Shown: positions 33,786-44,871 of the stretch, piece after piece
Numbering within the stretch: position 1 is the stretch's first letter
How the letters are laid out: every line of letters begins with the position of its first letter
DNA from: Ceratobasidium sp. AG-K
Taxonomy: Eukaryota > Basidiomycota > Agaricomycetes > Cantharellales > Ceratobasidiaceae
Reading direction: 5' to 3'
Assembly (NCBI GenBank): GCA_037039685.1
Contig: JAWNGF010000003.1
Coordinates: forward strand, 4,004,571-4,068,570
Length of the DNA: 64,000 nucleotides
Position numbers and translations under genes: made by a program
Notes under the pieces: model-generated
What the model was told of the DNA's origin: nothing
Database searches by the model: none
Seen by the model: the letters and a program-made list of their open reading frames with translations, nothing else

Positions 33786-34848
33786 TTAGTAGACAATTGA
33801 CTTTCCTTTCCGCTTCAAAACCATAGCCATCCGTCTCGGCATACTCTCTATCAGCCTCTGACAATACTCCGGCTCAAATTTATCCCAAACGTCTTGAACT
33901 CGCTCCCACAACTCCCGAACTCCACGTGGGGGGTGCTTATACTCCCCCAGTCGCCTCTTGAGCTCTGCCCACATTCTCGATGGGATTTAAATCTGGAGAA
34001 TTTGGGGACCATTCAAATTGCTCAATCCCACAATTGTCGAGCCATTTGGTTGTGAGTTTTGCTGTGTTGGCAGGAGCGTTGTCATGCTGAAATATTACCT
34101 CCCCAGGTTCAAACCCCAAATGCTCAATACTCTGCAGGAGTTCGTCTTCCAAAACTTCAATGTAAAGCTCCTTGGTCACCGTTCCGTCTAAGCGTGCCCC
34201 ATACCCAGTTCCTGACCAACCCATGCAACCCCAAAACATGAGGGAGCCGCCTCCGTAGTTGGTAGTCGGGGCAATCTGTCTATTGGGAAGTTCCTCCCAT
34301 GGTCGAATACATACCCAATGTAAGCCATCCGACCCAAGACAATTGACCTTGACCTCGTCTGACCAAAGCAGCACTTTCCAGTCCTCAGCTGTCCAGTTTA
34401 GGTGAGCCTGGGCAAATGCAACACGCAGCCTCTTCTGGCGCTTGGTAAGCTTTGGCTTCCGAACTTTTTTTGCAGGTTTTAAACCAATGTTTTTCCAGCC
34501 CCGAGAGAGGTTTCAGAGATGAATTGATTGCCCAGTAAGTGTGGACAGAGTTTGTGCAGCCTGGCGTGTAGAAATAGTGCTATCATTGGTCACGAGGCAA
34601 ACACCGTAGCGGAGAGCAGTTGGAGAAAGTTTCCGTGGGCACCCACCAGAGGAACGCAGAAGGTCTGGGCGATGTTTGGTGCATATTCTGGAGATAGTAA
34701 CTGTTGAAACACCCACTCGGGCTATGATTTCAGCATGGGTATGCTGGGAGTCAAGTGTGATAGAACAGAATTGACTTTGGCCTCTGACAGCGCTTTTGGC
34801 ATACTGGGAGGGGGTGTTTTGGGCACCAGAGAGTAACAGACCTCTGTA
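33786..34848 (-). pseudogene. Tc1-family transposase, DD34E, broken
   Basis: N-terminal helix-turn-helix part ('HTHAEIIARVGVSTVTISRI'), then the linker 'KPKLTKRQKRLRVAFAQAHL'. The catalytic core has the first Asp in 'LLWSDEVKVN', the second in 'IFQHDNAPANT' and the Glu in 'SPDLNPIEN'. There are 34 residues between the second Asp and the Glu, so DD34E as in Tc1. Defects: an in-frame TGA at 34513-34515 between the DNA-binding and catalytic parts, and a 2-nt loss near 33970 that shifts frame right after the catalytic Glu. The C-terminal tail ('WAELKRRLGEYKHPPRGV') is only readable in another frame. No start ATG is clear. No autonomous activity is expected. Confidence 0.85.
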
Positions 34849-34932
34849 AATACCCCTGAAATTTAATATGAAGTTTATAGATTTTTATTCATTCGTGTTT
34901 GGCAGACTTCAAGTCAGCCTACACGCAACTGA

Positions 34933-35139
34933 CAAAACCTCTACAATGTAACCCCCGGCTTGTGTCATGTATAACTCCGTCAGTTGTTGACCAAACGTGT
35001 TCTAACGACATGCGTTCTGTAGCCACGAGGCTTTTTATTTATTCTATAGTATTTACACGATGATATGAGACGACATTCCTATGCTATGCACGTTTTAGTT
35101 TGAAATTTGAAACTATTGTAGAGGTTTTGTCGGGCACTG
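34933..35139 (-). repeat. Right terminal inverted repeat of the Tc1 element
   Basis: Inverse partner of 33556-33762, ending in 'gggcactg' next to the TA target. The inner motif 'caaaacctctacaatg' is at 34933-34948. Confidence 0.85.
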
Positions 35140-35532
35140 TATGCGCCGATTTGAGCACATCATTTCATAGAACACATCGACTAGAGACATCAAAAGAAAA
35201 CGGTATATATAAGGTAACAGGAAGTAAATGACGGCGTCTTATGTGTGTCGGGAGCGCACAAGGAGTATACCTATGCGAAAAACGGCCGACTCTCAGACCC
35301 CACCTTCTTGAAATTGCGCATACAGCATCGCAATCGATGCAAGCTGAGCGTCCATACTGCTCTAAAAGACTCAGGGGGGATCGTGAGCCATACACTCTGC
35401 GGATTCGAACACTCGTGCTCAAGCGAAGTTATGAGGGGGACAATACACAAGCATTAGATTGTCTCGAAAGTATGAACAGGGGTAGAAGCATTTTCAATAT
35501 ATTCAGCCAGCCGTAGTTCCATCCGCGTCTGC

Positions 35533-36542
35533 TCAGGGGCAGAAGGTGAGCGTGTCTAGAAGCAAAGGCGCACTCGTCAGCGATGGTCCAGAAGAAAGAG
35601 CTCGGAACAGGCTCACAGTCAGCCTTCTTTGCGGTGGGGCAGGTGAAGAGAGCAGTGCCAGAAGACTCGTCGTAAGCATAGACGTAGGATCGAGGGCACG
35701 CGTTCTTGAAGTACGAGTAGTATGCGACGCCCGAGGGAGGGCAGGTCTGAGGAGTGCTGTACTGGCCGGAGCAGCAGTTCTTGGAGTTGGCCTGGTTTCC
35801 GTCGAGGTTGGCTACGCAAGCAGACTGTATATGCGATGTTTCAAGTCAATGAATGTGGAACGAGCTATAGAAGGTCGGGCTTACCTTGCAGCCAACGGGG
35901 AAGCCGCTCGAGTCGTACGGCCCCTTGAGAGCAGCGGGGCAGTTGGGACCGAGATCGACGGCGCATTCAGCGACAGGGCAGCCCTGGTTGTTGGTGATCC
36001 GCATGGGCAGGTTGTAGCCGTCGACGAGGGAGACTACAAGCCGGCACGTTAAGATATCGCATATACTCGATTCTTCGTTCGCCCGAACTCACCATCATAC
36101 CAATCCTGACCGTCGCCGGCGCTCAGCGTCCACTCGGCGACGCTCGCAGGAGGTACACCGGTGCCGGTGCGAGAGTCGCAGCGAAGGCCGCCGTTGCAGC
36201 CACCGGTGAGACACGAGTTGGGACCGGGGTTAGTGGCGAAGTTGCAGTTGCGGCGACCCCAGATACGACCGGCCTTCCAGTTGTCGGGAACGTTAAATGT
36301 GCGCTTGCTCCATGCAGGAGCCTCCCAGCCGGTTTCGATGCTAGGAACGGCGGAGCCGACGTTGAGATCGGTCTATAGGCGGCAGTGGTGTCAGTGATAT
36401 ATACCCCACAAACAAAGCACGGCTGGATGCTTACGAAGACGGCCGGCCAGATGGTGAACGGGCAAGCGTTGTAAACCGTAAAGGTACGACCGAGGGCAGA
36501 ACCCGCAAGGGCGAGGGCGGAAGCAGCGATGGTGAACTTCAT
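35533..36542 (-). CDS. Secreted thaumatin-like protein (left copy)
   Basis: Start ATG 36542-36540 opens a signal peptide 'MKFTIAASALALAGSALG'. The mature protein starts 'RTFTVYNACPFTIWPAVF', the classic thaumatin N-terminus. Further exons give 'TGWEAPAWSKRTFNVP', 'GRIWGRRNCNF', 'LTGGCNGGLRCDS', 'AEWTLSAGDGQDWYD', 'VSLVDGYNLPMRI' and 'SACPRSYVYAYDE'-type C-terminal sequence ending 'YTLTFCP', stop 35533. Cysteine-rich, as expected for the disulfide-stapled thaumatin fold; fungal members are secreted and some have glucanase or wall-related roles. Five exons. It appears identical to the copy at 37252-38261, with which it is transcribed divergently. Confidence 0.92.
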
Positions 36543-36614
36543 TTTGTTGATGTAAGGAAGATGTAAAGTAGGAGAGCTGTAATTGGTTGTTGGTCATCGT
36601 TCAGAGGTAGTCGA

Positions 36615-36622
36615 CTTTTATA
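36615..36622 (-). promoter_or_regulatory. TATA box of the left thaumatin-like gene
   Basis: 'tataaaag' on the minus strand, about 75 bp before the start codon and inside the duplicated arm. Confidence 0.6.
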
Positions 36623-36648
36623 CTACTCGTCCGAATGCACTCGGAGCC

Positions 36649-37145
36649 TACAAATACTAGACCAAGGTACATCATGCCAAGACCACCGCTCGCCTAGCTC
36701 AATAGCATGGCGGTAAAACTGGTTTCAGCTGCCCCATGCACTCAACGAACCTCACTCTTGACTCCCTATTGGTGCTAACAAGGAATTTCCATCCCGCTTG
36801 CAAGTTGCACGTGAGTCCGGGTGAGCTAAGCGTCTAAGCGACTCGCGACCGGAACATTCGTTGATTGGGTAGAACAGCCCGGGAAGAGGTATAGCCGGTC
36901 ACGCGGGTCGGCTAATGCAGGCGTATGCATACAATCGCCGGACATCTCGGGCATCGGCTCTTGCGCGCTTTCGCTAAACAGAAAATCAGCATGGAATTAT
37001 CGCATTCTCGTTATTCAGTCAGATACGAGTTCGAGCATTGGCAGACGTTCGCTTGAGGGACCGGGGAGTCCGAAGGAGCGTTGGTTGACAAGGCCGTTTA
37101 GCGGCAAATTACCGAGGGCAGGTCATGATTTCTCTCTGGGCTACT
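36649..37145. other. Spacer of the inverted duplication, divergent upstream region
   Basis: 497 bp of single-copy sequence between the two divergent thaumatin-like genes. It holds the distal upstream sequence for both; no ORF, repeat or RNA was recognised. Because only 106 bp of promoter is shared, the two genes may differ in distal regulation. Confidence 0.6.
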
Positions 37146-37171
37146 GGCTCCGAGTGCATTCGGACGAGTAG

Positions 37172-37179
37172 TATAAAAG
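37172..37179 (+). promoter_or_regulatory. TATA box of the right thaumatin-like gene
   Basis: 'tataaaag' about 75 bp before the ATG at 37252, mirrored in the other arm. Confidence 0.6.
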
Positions 37180-37251
37180 TCGACTACCTCTGAACGATGA
37201 CCAACAACCAATTACAGCTCTCCTACTTTACATCTTCCTTACATCAACAAA

Positions 37252-38261
37252 ATGAAGTTCACCATCGCTGCTTCCGCCCTCGCCCTTGCGGGTTCTGCCC
37301 TCGGTCGTACCTTTACGGTTTACAACGCTTGCCCGTTCACCATCTGGCCGGCCGTCTTCGTAAGCATCCAGCCGTGCTTTGTTTGTGGGGTATATATCAC
37401 TGACACCACTGCCGCCTATAGACCGATCTCAACGTCGGCTCCGCCGTTCCTAGCATCGAAACCGGCTGGGAGGCTCCTGCATGGAGCAAGCGCACATTTA
37501 ACGTTCCCGACAACTGGAAGGCCGGTCGTATCTGGGGTCGCCGCAACTGCAACTTCGCCACTAACCCCGGTCCCAACTCGTGTCTCACCGGTGGCTGCAA
37601 CGGCGGCCTTCGCTGCGACTCTCGCACCGGCACCGGTGTACCTCCTGCGAGCGTCGCCGAGTGGACGCTGAGCGCCGGCGACGGTCAGGATTGGTATGAT
37701 GGTGAGTTCGGGCGAACGAAGAATCGAGTATATGCGATATCTTAACGTGCCGGCTTGTAGTCTCCCTCGTCGACGGCTACAACCTGCCCATGCGGATCAC
37801 CAACAACCAGGGCTGCCCTGTCGCTGAATGCGCCGTCGATCTCGGTCCCAACTGCCCCGCTGCTCTCAAGGGGCCGTACGACTCGAGCGGCTTCCCCGTT
37901 GGCTGCAAGGTAAGCCCGACCTTCTATAGCTCGTTCCACATTCATTGACTTGAAACATCGCATATACAGTCTGCTTGCGTAGCCAACCTCGACGGAAACC
38001 AGGCCAACTCCAAGAACTGCTGCTCCGGCCAGTACAGCACTCCTCAGACCTGCCCTCCCTCGGGCGTCGCATACTACTCGTACTTCAAGAACGCGTGCCC
38101 TCGATCCTACGTCTATGCTTACGACGAGTCTTCTGGCACTGCTCTCTTCACCTGCCCCACCGCAAAGAAGGCTGACTGTGAGCCTGTTCCGAGCTCTTTC
38201 TTCTGGACCATCGCTGACGAGTGCGCCTTTGCTTCTAGACACGCTCACCTTCTGCCCCTGA
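37252..38261 (+). CDS. Secreted thaumatin-like protein (right copy)
   Basis: Appears identical in exons and introns to the left copy at 35533-36542. It has the same 18-residue signal peptide, the same 'TFTVYNACPFTIWPA' mature start, and the same intron before the last exon ('GCTGACT' joined to 'ACACGCTC'), ending 'YTLTFCP' with TGA 38259-38261. All splice sites are GT-AG. The two genes encode the same protein, so the duplication changes dose, not function. It is transcribed away from the palindrome centre. Confidence 0.92.
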
Positions 38262-38356
38262 GCAGACGCGGATGGAACTACGGCTGGCTGAATATATTGA
38301 AAATGCTTCTACCCCTGTTCATACTTTCGAGACAATCTAATGCTTGTGTATTGTCC

Positions 38357-39902
38357 TCACGCGGTGCGAGTCAGGTGATGGAAAGATGACCTCATCGCTG
38401 GTTCGGATAAGGTGTACTCGAAGTACGTGCGAGCTCAGGTGACAGGTACCGGTTAGATCAGTGATCTCCCGGCGCCGATCTTTTTGCTGACAAGATGCTG
38501 ATGACCTCATAAATTAGGGACATAAAGGGTTGCTAAGCTGTGTGGGCAAGACTCATTAATGGCATACGGCCTTCTAGTCTAGTGGATCACCGTCATGAAT
38601 GCTACATACAGCTTGCCACAACTTCGAGAGATATTGGTTGTACTTCCCTTTAGGCTGGTATACAATCCCGTGATTAGGTCTCCGGGTACGGGTTTAATTG
38701 ACTGTGATCTACTGAATCCATGCTTTATCGGCGTGGCTGTAACCTCTGATCATGGGCCGAAAATAGTGAAGATCGGGAAGCCAACGATAGCGTCGCGAAA
38801 GTCGAGCAGACGCAAACCCTAAACGTTACGGAATCAGCCGTGAGTGAGAGTTTGATCTACAGTTTGGTCGTAGTCACTCGTACGAATAATAACCTTCACC
38901 ATGGTCTAGGGCTAGCACGGCATGGGATCAGTGTCGATCATTGATCGTCGTGTTACTTCCACAAGCGCGAGGTGATCCGAGGGGGCGAATGGGGATAAGG
39001 ACCGGAGTTGCGTCATGTACCATTTGGGAAGTATTAGTTTGGCTTGGGGGGAGTGTTCCACGTTGGGAACTCGGACCGGAGCGGGCAACCCTTTCATGGC
39101 TGGTGTAGCGTTGGAAAAGGAACATGGAATCTGGGCTACAGAGCAGATCTTTCAGATGGAAGAACGTTGCTGCATGCGAGGAGACGACTAAGGGGGGTAC
39201 AGAATCAAAGGCTAAATTCCAGGGAGACGCTGTCGCGATTCGATTTGATCATACGGGCGGCGACCGTTGGCGAGGTGAAGCTAGCCCTGGTAGGGAAGCC
39301 CGAGGTCGACGGGTTGAAGCAAAATGTGCTCGTGTTTCCCTTCTCGTGAGCGAGCAACTTCCAGGCCGGGGTTAGTAGGAAGAGGCGAGTAAGACAAAGC
39401 TTCAAAAAGGAGGGCCCACCACATGTGGCACACAGGTACGAGTATGGACATACCGCGTCCCATGATACGGTTTTTGGACTAGTGAGAATTCAAATCCACG
39501 CTGTGTATCTGGGTGCTTGGACATTCCTAGAGTGGATGTATGGGAGGAATATGGTAACCACCAGAGCGCAGGAGTTGAGCCTGGTCAGCTGGGTGGTGTA
39601 GAAGCGGAGTCTGAGCACCGTCAATTCTGAATTCAGACTACAGATGAGCGCAGTGATAGATTGTAGTCTCTAGGCACCTGCCGTGTAATAAATGCTTTAT
39701 GAGCCCATGTATATGCGTGCGATAGTTGTTATGTGTGCTTGTTGACCTATCCGCGGAAGGGCGCTTAACTCCCACGAATTGGGAAAAGTCGATGCAAATT
39801 GTTGGCGCCATTCAACTACCAAGTGTAGAGGGATTGACGTTGCTAGCCTATTAGTGGGTAAGTGCATATATACCCTATGTCAGCACACAGTCTAATCACA
39901 CA
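38357..39902. other. Long intergenic region, nothing recognised
   Basis: About 1.5 kb with several short ORFs of up to about 100 codons on both strands and no domain, splice pattern or repeat that I can support. The last 150 bp should contain the NOP53 promoter. Confidence 0.45.
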
Positions 39903-41664
39903 ATGCATGCCCAGTATCGCCCACTCTCCAAGTCTGTCCTCGCCCGTAAACGAGCTATGGCCATCTCCACTGTGAATCGAGTAAACAAGGTCCGTCATGC
40001 CATTATATCACAGGCTGCCTGTTGATCCCAACCCCAGCTCAAGTCTAGGTATGGTGCCCCTGCTCAGCCTTCCCAGTCGAGCCGCAAAGGCAAGAAGACA
40101 TGGCGCAAGAACGTTGACCTCGAGCAAGTCGAGGACCATCTCGAGGGCGTCAGAGATGAAGAACGAGTAACTGGGTACATCCTCTCTTAAATCCTCGTGC
40201 GCATACTAAATATTTGTCATACCACGCAGCGGGCCTGTGCACGCAAAATCCAACGCAGAGCTGTTCGAGGTTGATGTACATGGCGACGCACAACGTGAGT
40301 CCCTCGTGAAATTCGCCTCTCCTCCAATTAACCCTTGCTGGTAGTCAAGAAACAACTGCAAAAGCAACGCCCCCTCAAATCTCTTCAGATCCTCTCCCAA
40401 CGCTCCGCTGTCCCCGCTGTTCACTCTCGCCCTCCCGTCCCTGGTCCATCGGATTCCAAGCCCCGCACACGAGTGAGCGCCGCCGAGAGGGCTCGTCTAT
40501 CTAAGATCGCACATCGTCCGCTCCAGGCTGCTCACGGTCGATCCAACCTACCCACAAGCGAGGCTGTGAGACGGAGTGGCAAATACGACGTATGGACAAC
40601 TGAAGATCCTGATGAGGCTGCTCTAGTGCGTGCGATGCGTACATCCGAGGCCAAGGAGTACCTGTTGCCAATCGTCAAGAGTCACAAGGCCAGGGTGGGT
40701 ATTTCTGATGACCATCCTGCTTATCCTTTGACTCACATCGTCTGTAGGCGCCACCAGAGGCTCCCCCAGCTGTTCCTCCACTCACGACCTCCACCCTCCC
40801 GAGTGCAGTGCAGCCTCCTGGTCAAGGATCCTCGTATAATCCTACATACGAAGCACACCAAGAACTTCTCCAAACTGCACATGACCGAGAAGTCAAGCGG
40901 GTAGAACAGGCCGAGAAAACTGAGGAGGTTCGACGACGAATGGAGGCCGCCTGGGCCGAGCGCGGGGATGAAGGAATGCGTGTGGACGTGGACGACGATC
41001 ATGAATACGAAGACGAAGAGGAGGAGGAGATGGACCCTGTTAAGCCTGCGCAGCGTAAGACTTCCCAGCAGAGGAGAAAGGCTGCACGTGTATTAGCTGA
41101 AGTAAGTTGATCCTAAGCACAAGGATATGATGGAATATGATTAATCTCTAATTTGGCGATAGAAGCGCACCCGGGCAAATCTAGCGCAGAAACGACAACA
41201 GCTCGCATCCCTCACGACCCTCAAATCACTCCGCAGGGCGGTGGCAAATGCTCAATCCGAGGCTGAGCGGGCAGCTGCTGAGCGGGCCGAGCGCAAGGTC
41301 GCGAAAGGGTTGATTGGGATGCGGATAGGTCAGTCCACGCTGCCTTCATTCGGGATAGCCCTGATAGTAGCCAACTATGCGCAGGCAAGCATGTGGTTAA
41401 GGAAAGCGACATTGATGTTCAGCTTGGAGAAGACCTCCCTGAAAGCCTTCGCGAGCTCAAGCCCGAGGGTAACCTTTGGAAGGATCGGTGGGGTAGTATG
41501 ATCATCCGTGGCAAGGTCGAGCCGCGCATGCCTATCTTGTGAGTACTTGTCTCCGATTTGCTCGTTGGGTGTGACTAAATATCCGATTGGTAGGGCCGGC
41601 CGAAAGAAAAAGACGAAGGAATACGAAAAGCATTCGTACAAACAGTTTGATGCAAGGAATTAGC
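39903..41664 (+). CDS. NOP53: Ribosome biogenesis protein Nop53/GLTSCR2
   Basis: 60S subunit maturation factor; in yeast Nop53 recruits the exosome and Mtr4 to pre-60S particles in the nucleolus. The best family match begins at exon 2, 'GAPAQPSQSSRKGKKTWRKN', followed by 'VDLEQVEDHLE'. Next come 'ELFEVDV', the hallmark 'YDVWTTEDPDEAALV', and 'APPEAPPAVPPLTTSTLPSA' with 'SYNPTYEAHQELL'. An acidic tract 'EYEDEEEEEMDP' follows, then a Lys/Arg-rich coiled tail and 'YKQFDARN' to TAG 41662-41664. Start at 39903 joins in frame through the acceptor before 'CTCAAGTCTAGG'; an internal Met ('MAISTVNRV') is an alternative. GT-AG introns. No defects seen. Confidence 0.85.
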
Positions 41665-41884
41665 TTCAATCTTGGTTTCTCTGTTTCTAATTTGATGGCA
41701 TTTCATGGTTTATACACGGATTGCTTGCTGCTCGGCTGCTCTGGTAACGCTGAACCCGAAATGAACCGATGGACAGTGGACTTGTAATCTAAACAACGTG
41801 AATTTGTAATTGACGTATTTGTCATAAGATGTACTGAGCGCTTAGCGTACCGATCAGTTGCTGTTAGACTTAAGCTTAACCACA

Positions 41885-43027
41885 ATGGCCCAATATGAGC
41901 GGGTCGATACGGATGCGCCCGAACTCGAATTCCGATGTATGTCAATCACATATGATGAGAATCCGCTCCAATTACCGAATTTATAGCATTCCTTGCGGAT
42001 GACAATCAACAACAAGGTGGTCCCCCCGCAACGCAGCCAACGCCCTCGCGTGGATGGTCGGACCAGTCTACACGAACAGGGTCAGCTCCTGTCTGGTCAA
42101 TAGACTATCACCAGAAATGGTTCGACGTGGATACATCGACAGTAAGTATTAGCCGCTCATTTAGTCTACTAGATACTCATCTAACCCACGCAGGTCTTGG
42201 CCCGCATAACTCACTCATTCAACCCGTTCTCCTCCGACCCTTCTCCATTCACAGGCCCCCCAGCTTCTCAATCTAGCCTCCCATTCCTACCTACGACAAG
42301 TGACACTAAGCCAGACCTATATGGTCCATTCTGGACACTCACAACAGTCATCTTTGCCCTCTACGTATTTTCCTCGTTCGCAGCGAGTGTGACGAGCTAT
42401 CTTAGCGCTGAGCCATACGCATATGATTTTGCGTTGTTGAGCGTGGGAGTCAGGTAATTTAACCCTTCTTTTGTGAGGGTACCTACTGATGGGAATGATA
42501 GTCTGGTATACGCCTATGGAATTGGTACCCCCTTCGCACTCTGGGGTACACTAAGGTACCTAGGCACCGAATGGTCGCTCGTGGAAGGGTTCGCGGTGTG
42601 GGGCTACGGAATGGCCGTGTGGATACCCGTTGCCGTGCGTACATCTCATATCCTCGTTGGCAACTAAACTTTAAACTATTCTCCGGTAGGCCTTATGCAT
42701 TATTCCGATTCCAATTCTGAGGTGGGCCCTGGTTGGGGTAGCTTTTGGCTTGTCGGGGTGGTATTTGGTACGAAATGTTTACCCTGTGTTGGCCGCGGTA
42801 AGCCCTGTATTTCTACCTTTATGAATGATACCCTAATGGAGTATACATACAAGGCTGACCAGAAACCCACGCGGCTGATCGTAATTGTTTTGGTTGCCCT
42901 TCATGCTGCCATCGCACTCACATTCAAAGTGTTGTTCTTTTCTTACTACATTGTACCCGCGATTGGCGGGGACGAGCCCCTCGGTGGATCCGGTCCAACA
43001 AAAAATACGACAAGGATAATGGTGTGA
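41885..43027 (+). CDS. Yip1-domain Golgi membrane protein (YIPF1/2, Yip5-like)
   Basis: Starts ATG 41885 ('MAQYERVDTDAPELEF'). It has a polar N-terminal part and then the family signature 'DLYGPFWTLTTVIFALYVFS'. Further hydrophobic segments follow ('LVYAYGIGTPFALWGTL', 'GMAVWIPVA', 'LIVIVLVALHAAIALTF'), about five TM helices in all. 'YGPFW' near the first TM marks the YIPF1/2 branch of Yip1 proteins, which bind Rab GTPases in the early secretory pathway. The stop is TGA 43025-43027, only 70 bp from the convergent stop of the CSN1 gene. Splicing is GT-AG and in frame. Confidence 0.8.
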
Positions 43028-43097
43028 AAAGGTGTAGCTCGATGTATGCCATCAACTCCAATATATACAACAATTATACGCTGTTTAACGAATCCGC

Positions 43098-44871
43098 CTA
43101 TTGAACGTCAATCACGTTGCCCATCTCTTCATCATGAGCAGTGGGCGCGGCTCGCTGCTGCTGCTGCTGGGCTTTGCTTGGTTTTACTATGAGTTCATTT
43201 TGAATTCTGTTCAATGGTCAGTAATAGCGACCTGAGCAAGGTCTAACTAGACCTACAATTTCATGCGCAGAATTAGTTTACGAGCCGTCGCCTCATTGTC
43301 AACGCCAGCCTTGAGCGCACGTTGGAACAAGTCTGCGCGGGCATCTATTTGAGTCGCAATTAAAACCTTTGCTCGAAGTCAATCTTGTGTCATTGCTGAG
43401 GTTGTATAACACTCACTTTTTTGCTTGCGTCTACCCTCCCTTTCACCTGTCCTTCCTTGACCAACCGTACAATGTGCGCTTCAATTTCGGGCAGAAACAA
43501 TCCAAATGCATCCGCAAGCCGCTGTAGCTTGATGGATGTAAAGGGCGTGGTATAGAGTACTAATGCACGGTCTCGGATAAGGCTAGTCAGGGCCGAGATG
43601 TGAGGGGAGAGGACAATATCCAGTGCGTGACGCGACTACCGAGGGAATCAGTTTCACTCTCGGATATTGGAGTATGGACATACCGAGTGACGATCGAGTA
43701 ATTCTAGTACGACTTTGAAATTGTTGGTCGTGTACGCGTCGACAATCTCACGGACATATGGCTCCTGTTCGATGAAATAAGTAAACGTATCACTCTCGAC
43801 TACGGACGCCTTGATCTGGGACCGGCTGAGTGTCGCAAGTGCCGTCAGCGTGCCGTAGATCGCGATATCGGCTGGGGCAATAAGCTATATCATACGGGTT
43901 AAAACGCATTCTTCAACCGAATAATAACAAAACTCACTGTGCCCAGCCAATCATCCACTTTCTTCTCCAACTTTAAGAATGTCCAAGCTGCTTTTTGGAA
44001 ATTGCCCTGCCCGAGCTGGGCCAACCCACTCGCGAGTTGAAGTTTCGACTTGGCCCGTTCGTATTCGTTGTCGGTCTTCCCGCCTGCGCCCGATGCCATG
44101 GCCGACTCGAGTGCAGACTCAGCTTTGAATACGTACGAGTATATTTGCGCATAGTTAAGTTGCTCAACCAGAAGCTCAACGGCCGCCATATTCATTTGCA
44201 ATACGTGGCTCGCGGTTGTACATGATTCACGGCCCTTGGAATAATGTTTGAGTGCGTTTGTTGTGTCACCCAGTGAGCGATAAAAGTTGCCCAAGTCTCG
44301 ATAGGCCATCTACACCACAAATCAGCCAAAGAACCCGGCTAAACAGCCGAGAAACGACTAACGCGAGTGCTCTCCTTGATGAGGTTAGTCGTATACGTCT
44401 TGAGTTCAACCTGTAGCCTGTCTCCTTCGGTCTCCTTCGCCACCCTAACTTTCGATACCCAATCCTGGTCGGGCGCGATTTGGGTGTGTACAGATGGCAA
44501 GGCGTTATATTCCGTCACAAGTTGCTGGTAGAGATAAGCGTCAATATTTGCCGCTTTGGTTTGCTCGATCGCGAGTCGGAGTGCATCAGCTTGCAGAGTG
44601 GTGCTGTTCGACGCGATGAAACGGAGCCGCCTGATAGCAGCCTGGCCTAGAATGACAACAATCATTTCAAAGTGTGAGAAGCATCGTTATTATACTAACC
44701 TGTATAGGAAGATATGTACAGGTCGAGATCGAATGGATGTTGTTCGTCGACAATGACGTTTCGCTTGGGTTGTTTGGGGGCTTCCACAGTTGTGGTCGAG
44801 GGTCCAGCGCCACCGACAACACCTTCCATCTCGCCATATACATCGGTATACTCGGAGTATACTCCTTCCAT
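43098..44871 (-). CDS. CSN1: COP9 signalosome complex subunit 1
   Basis: CSN1 is the PCI-domain scaffold subunit of the cullin deneddylase complex. The N-terminal exon ends 'HPFDLDLYISSYTG' (human 'LDLEQYAASYSG'), followed by 'AAIRRLRFIASNSTTLQADAL'-type helical repeats. The TPR-like core has 'AYRDLGNFYRSLGDTTNALK' and 'LQLASGLAQLGQGNFQKAAW', then 'PADIAIYGTLTALATLSRSQ'. The PCI region ends with the winged helix 'SIKLQRLADAFGLFLPEIE' and 'LVKEGQVKGRVDAQKK'. The tail has a poly-Gln run. An in-frame ATG at 45000 is an alternative start that would add 43 residues; 44871 is chosen by similarity in length to other CSN1 proteins. It acts on SCF complexes, so it functionally meets the F-box proteins of this window. 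Confidence 0.9.

Larger units (their letters stand above)
33556..35139. mobile_element. Tc1-type DNA transposon, inactive
   Basis: A 1,584 bp element bounded by TA on both sides (33554-33555 and 35140-35141), the hallmark Tc1/mariner target duplication. Ends are 'cagtgcccgacaaaacctct' and its exact inverse. The 207 bp inverted arms (33556-33762, 34933-35139) align without gaps. A single transposase gene on the minus strand is broken. It sits in intergenic DNA, 170 bp beyond an F-box fragment. Confidence 0.9.
35438..36648 (-). repeat. Left arm of a 1,211 bp inverted duplication
   Basis: Every base I compared matches the inverse of 37146-38356. Coordinates of matching bases always sum to 73794, so there are no indels, introns included. 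The arm covers a whole thaumatin-like gene, 106 bp of its promoter and 95 bp beyond its stop. Homology ends abruptly at both sides. Confidence 0.95.
37146..38356 (+). repeat. Right arm of a 1,211 bp inverted duplication
   Basis: Inverse copy of 35438-36648; see that entry for how the edges were set. Outside the arms, the flanks at 38357 onward and before 35438 are unrelated. Confidence 0.95.

Noticed and set aside
35546..36052. 168-codon plus-strand ORF, mirrored on the minus strand at 37742-38248
   Set aside because: Antisense to the last exons of the thaumatin-like genes, with no domain of its own. It occurs twice only because the arm is duplicated.
35438..38356. Reading the thaumatin palindrome as a transposon with giant inverted repeats
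   Set aside because: The arms contain a normal host gene, there is no transposase between them, and no target duplication flanks the outer edges.
38570..38640. 'ttctagtctagtggatcaccgtc' resembles the 5' half of a tRNA-Asp/Glu
   Set aside because: No B-box or T-arm follows and the stems do not pair.
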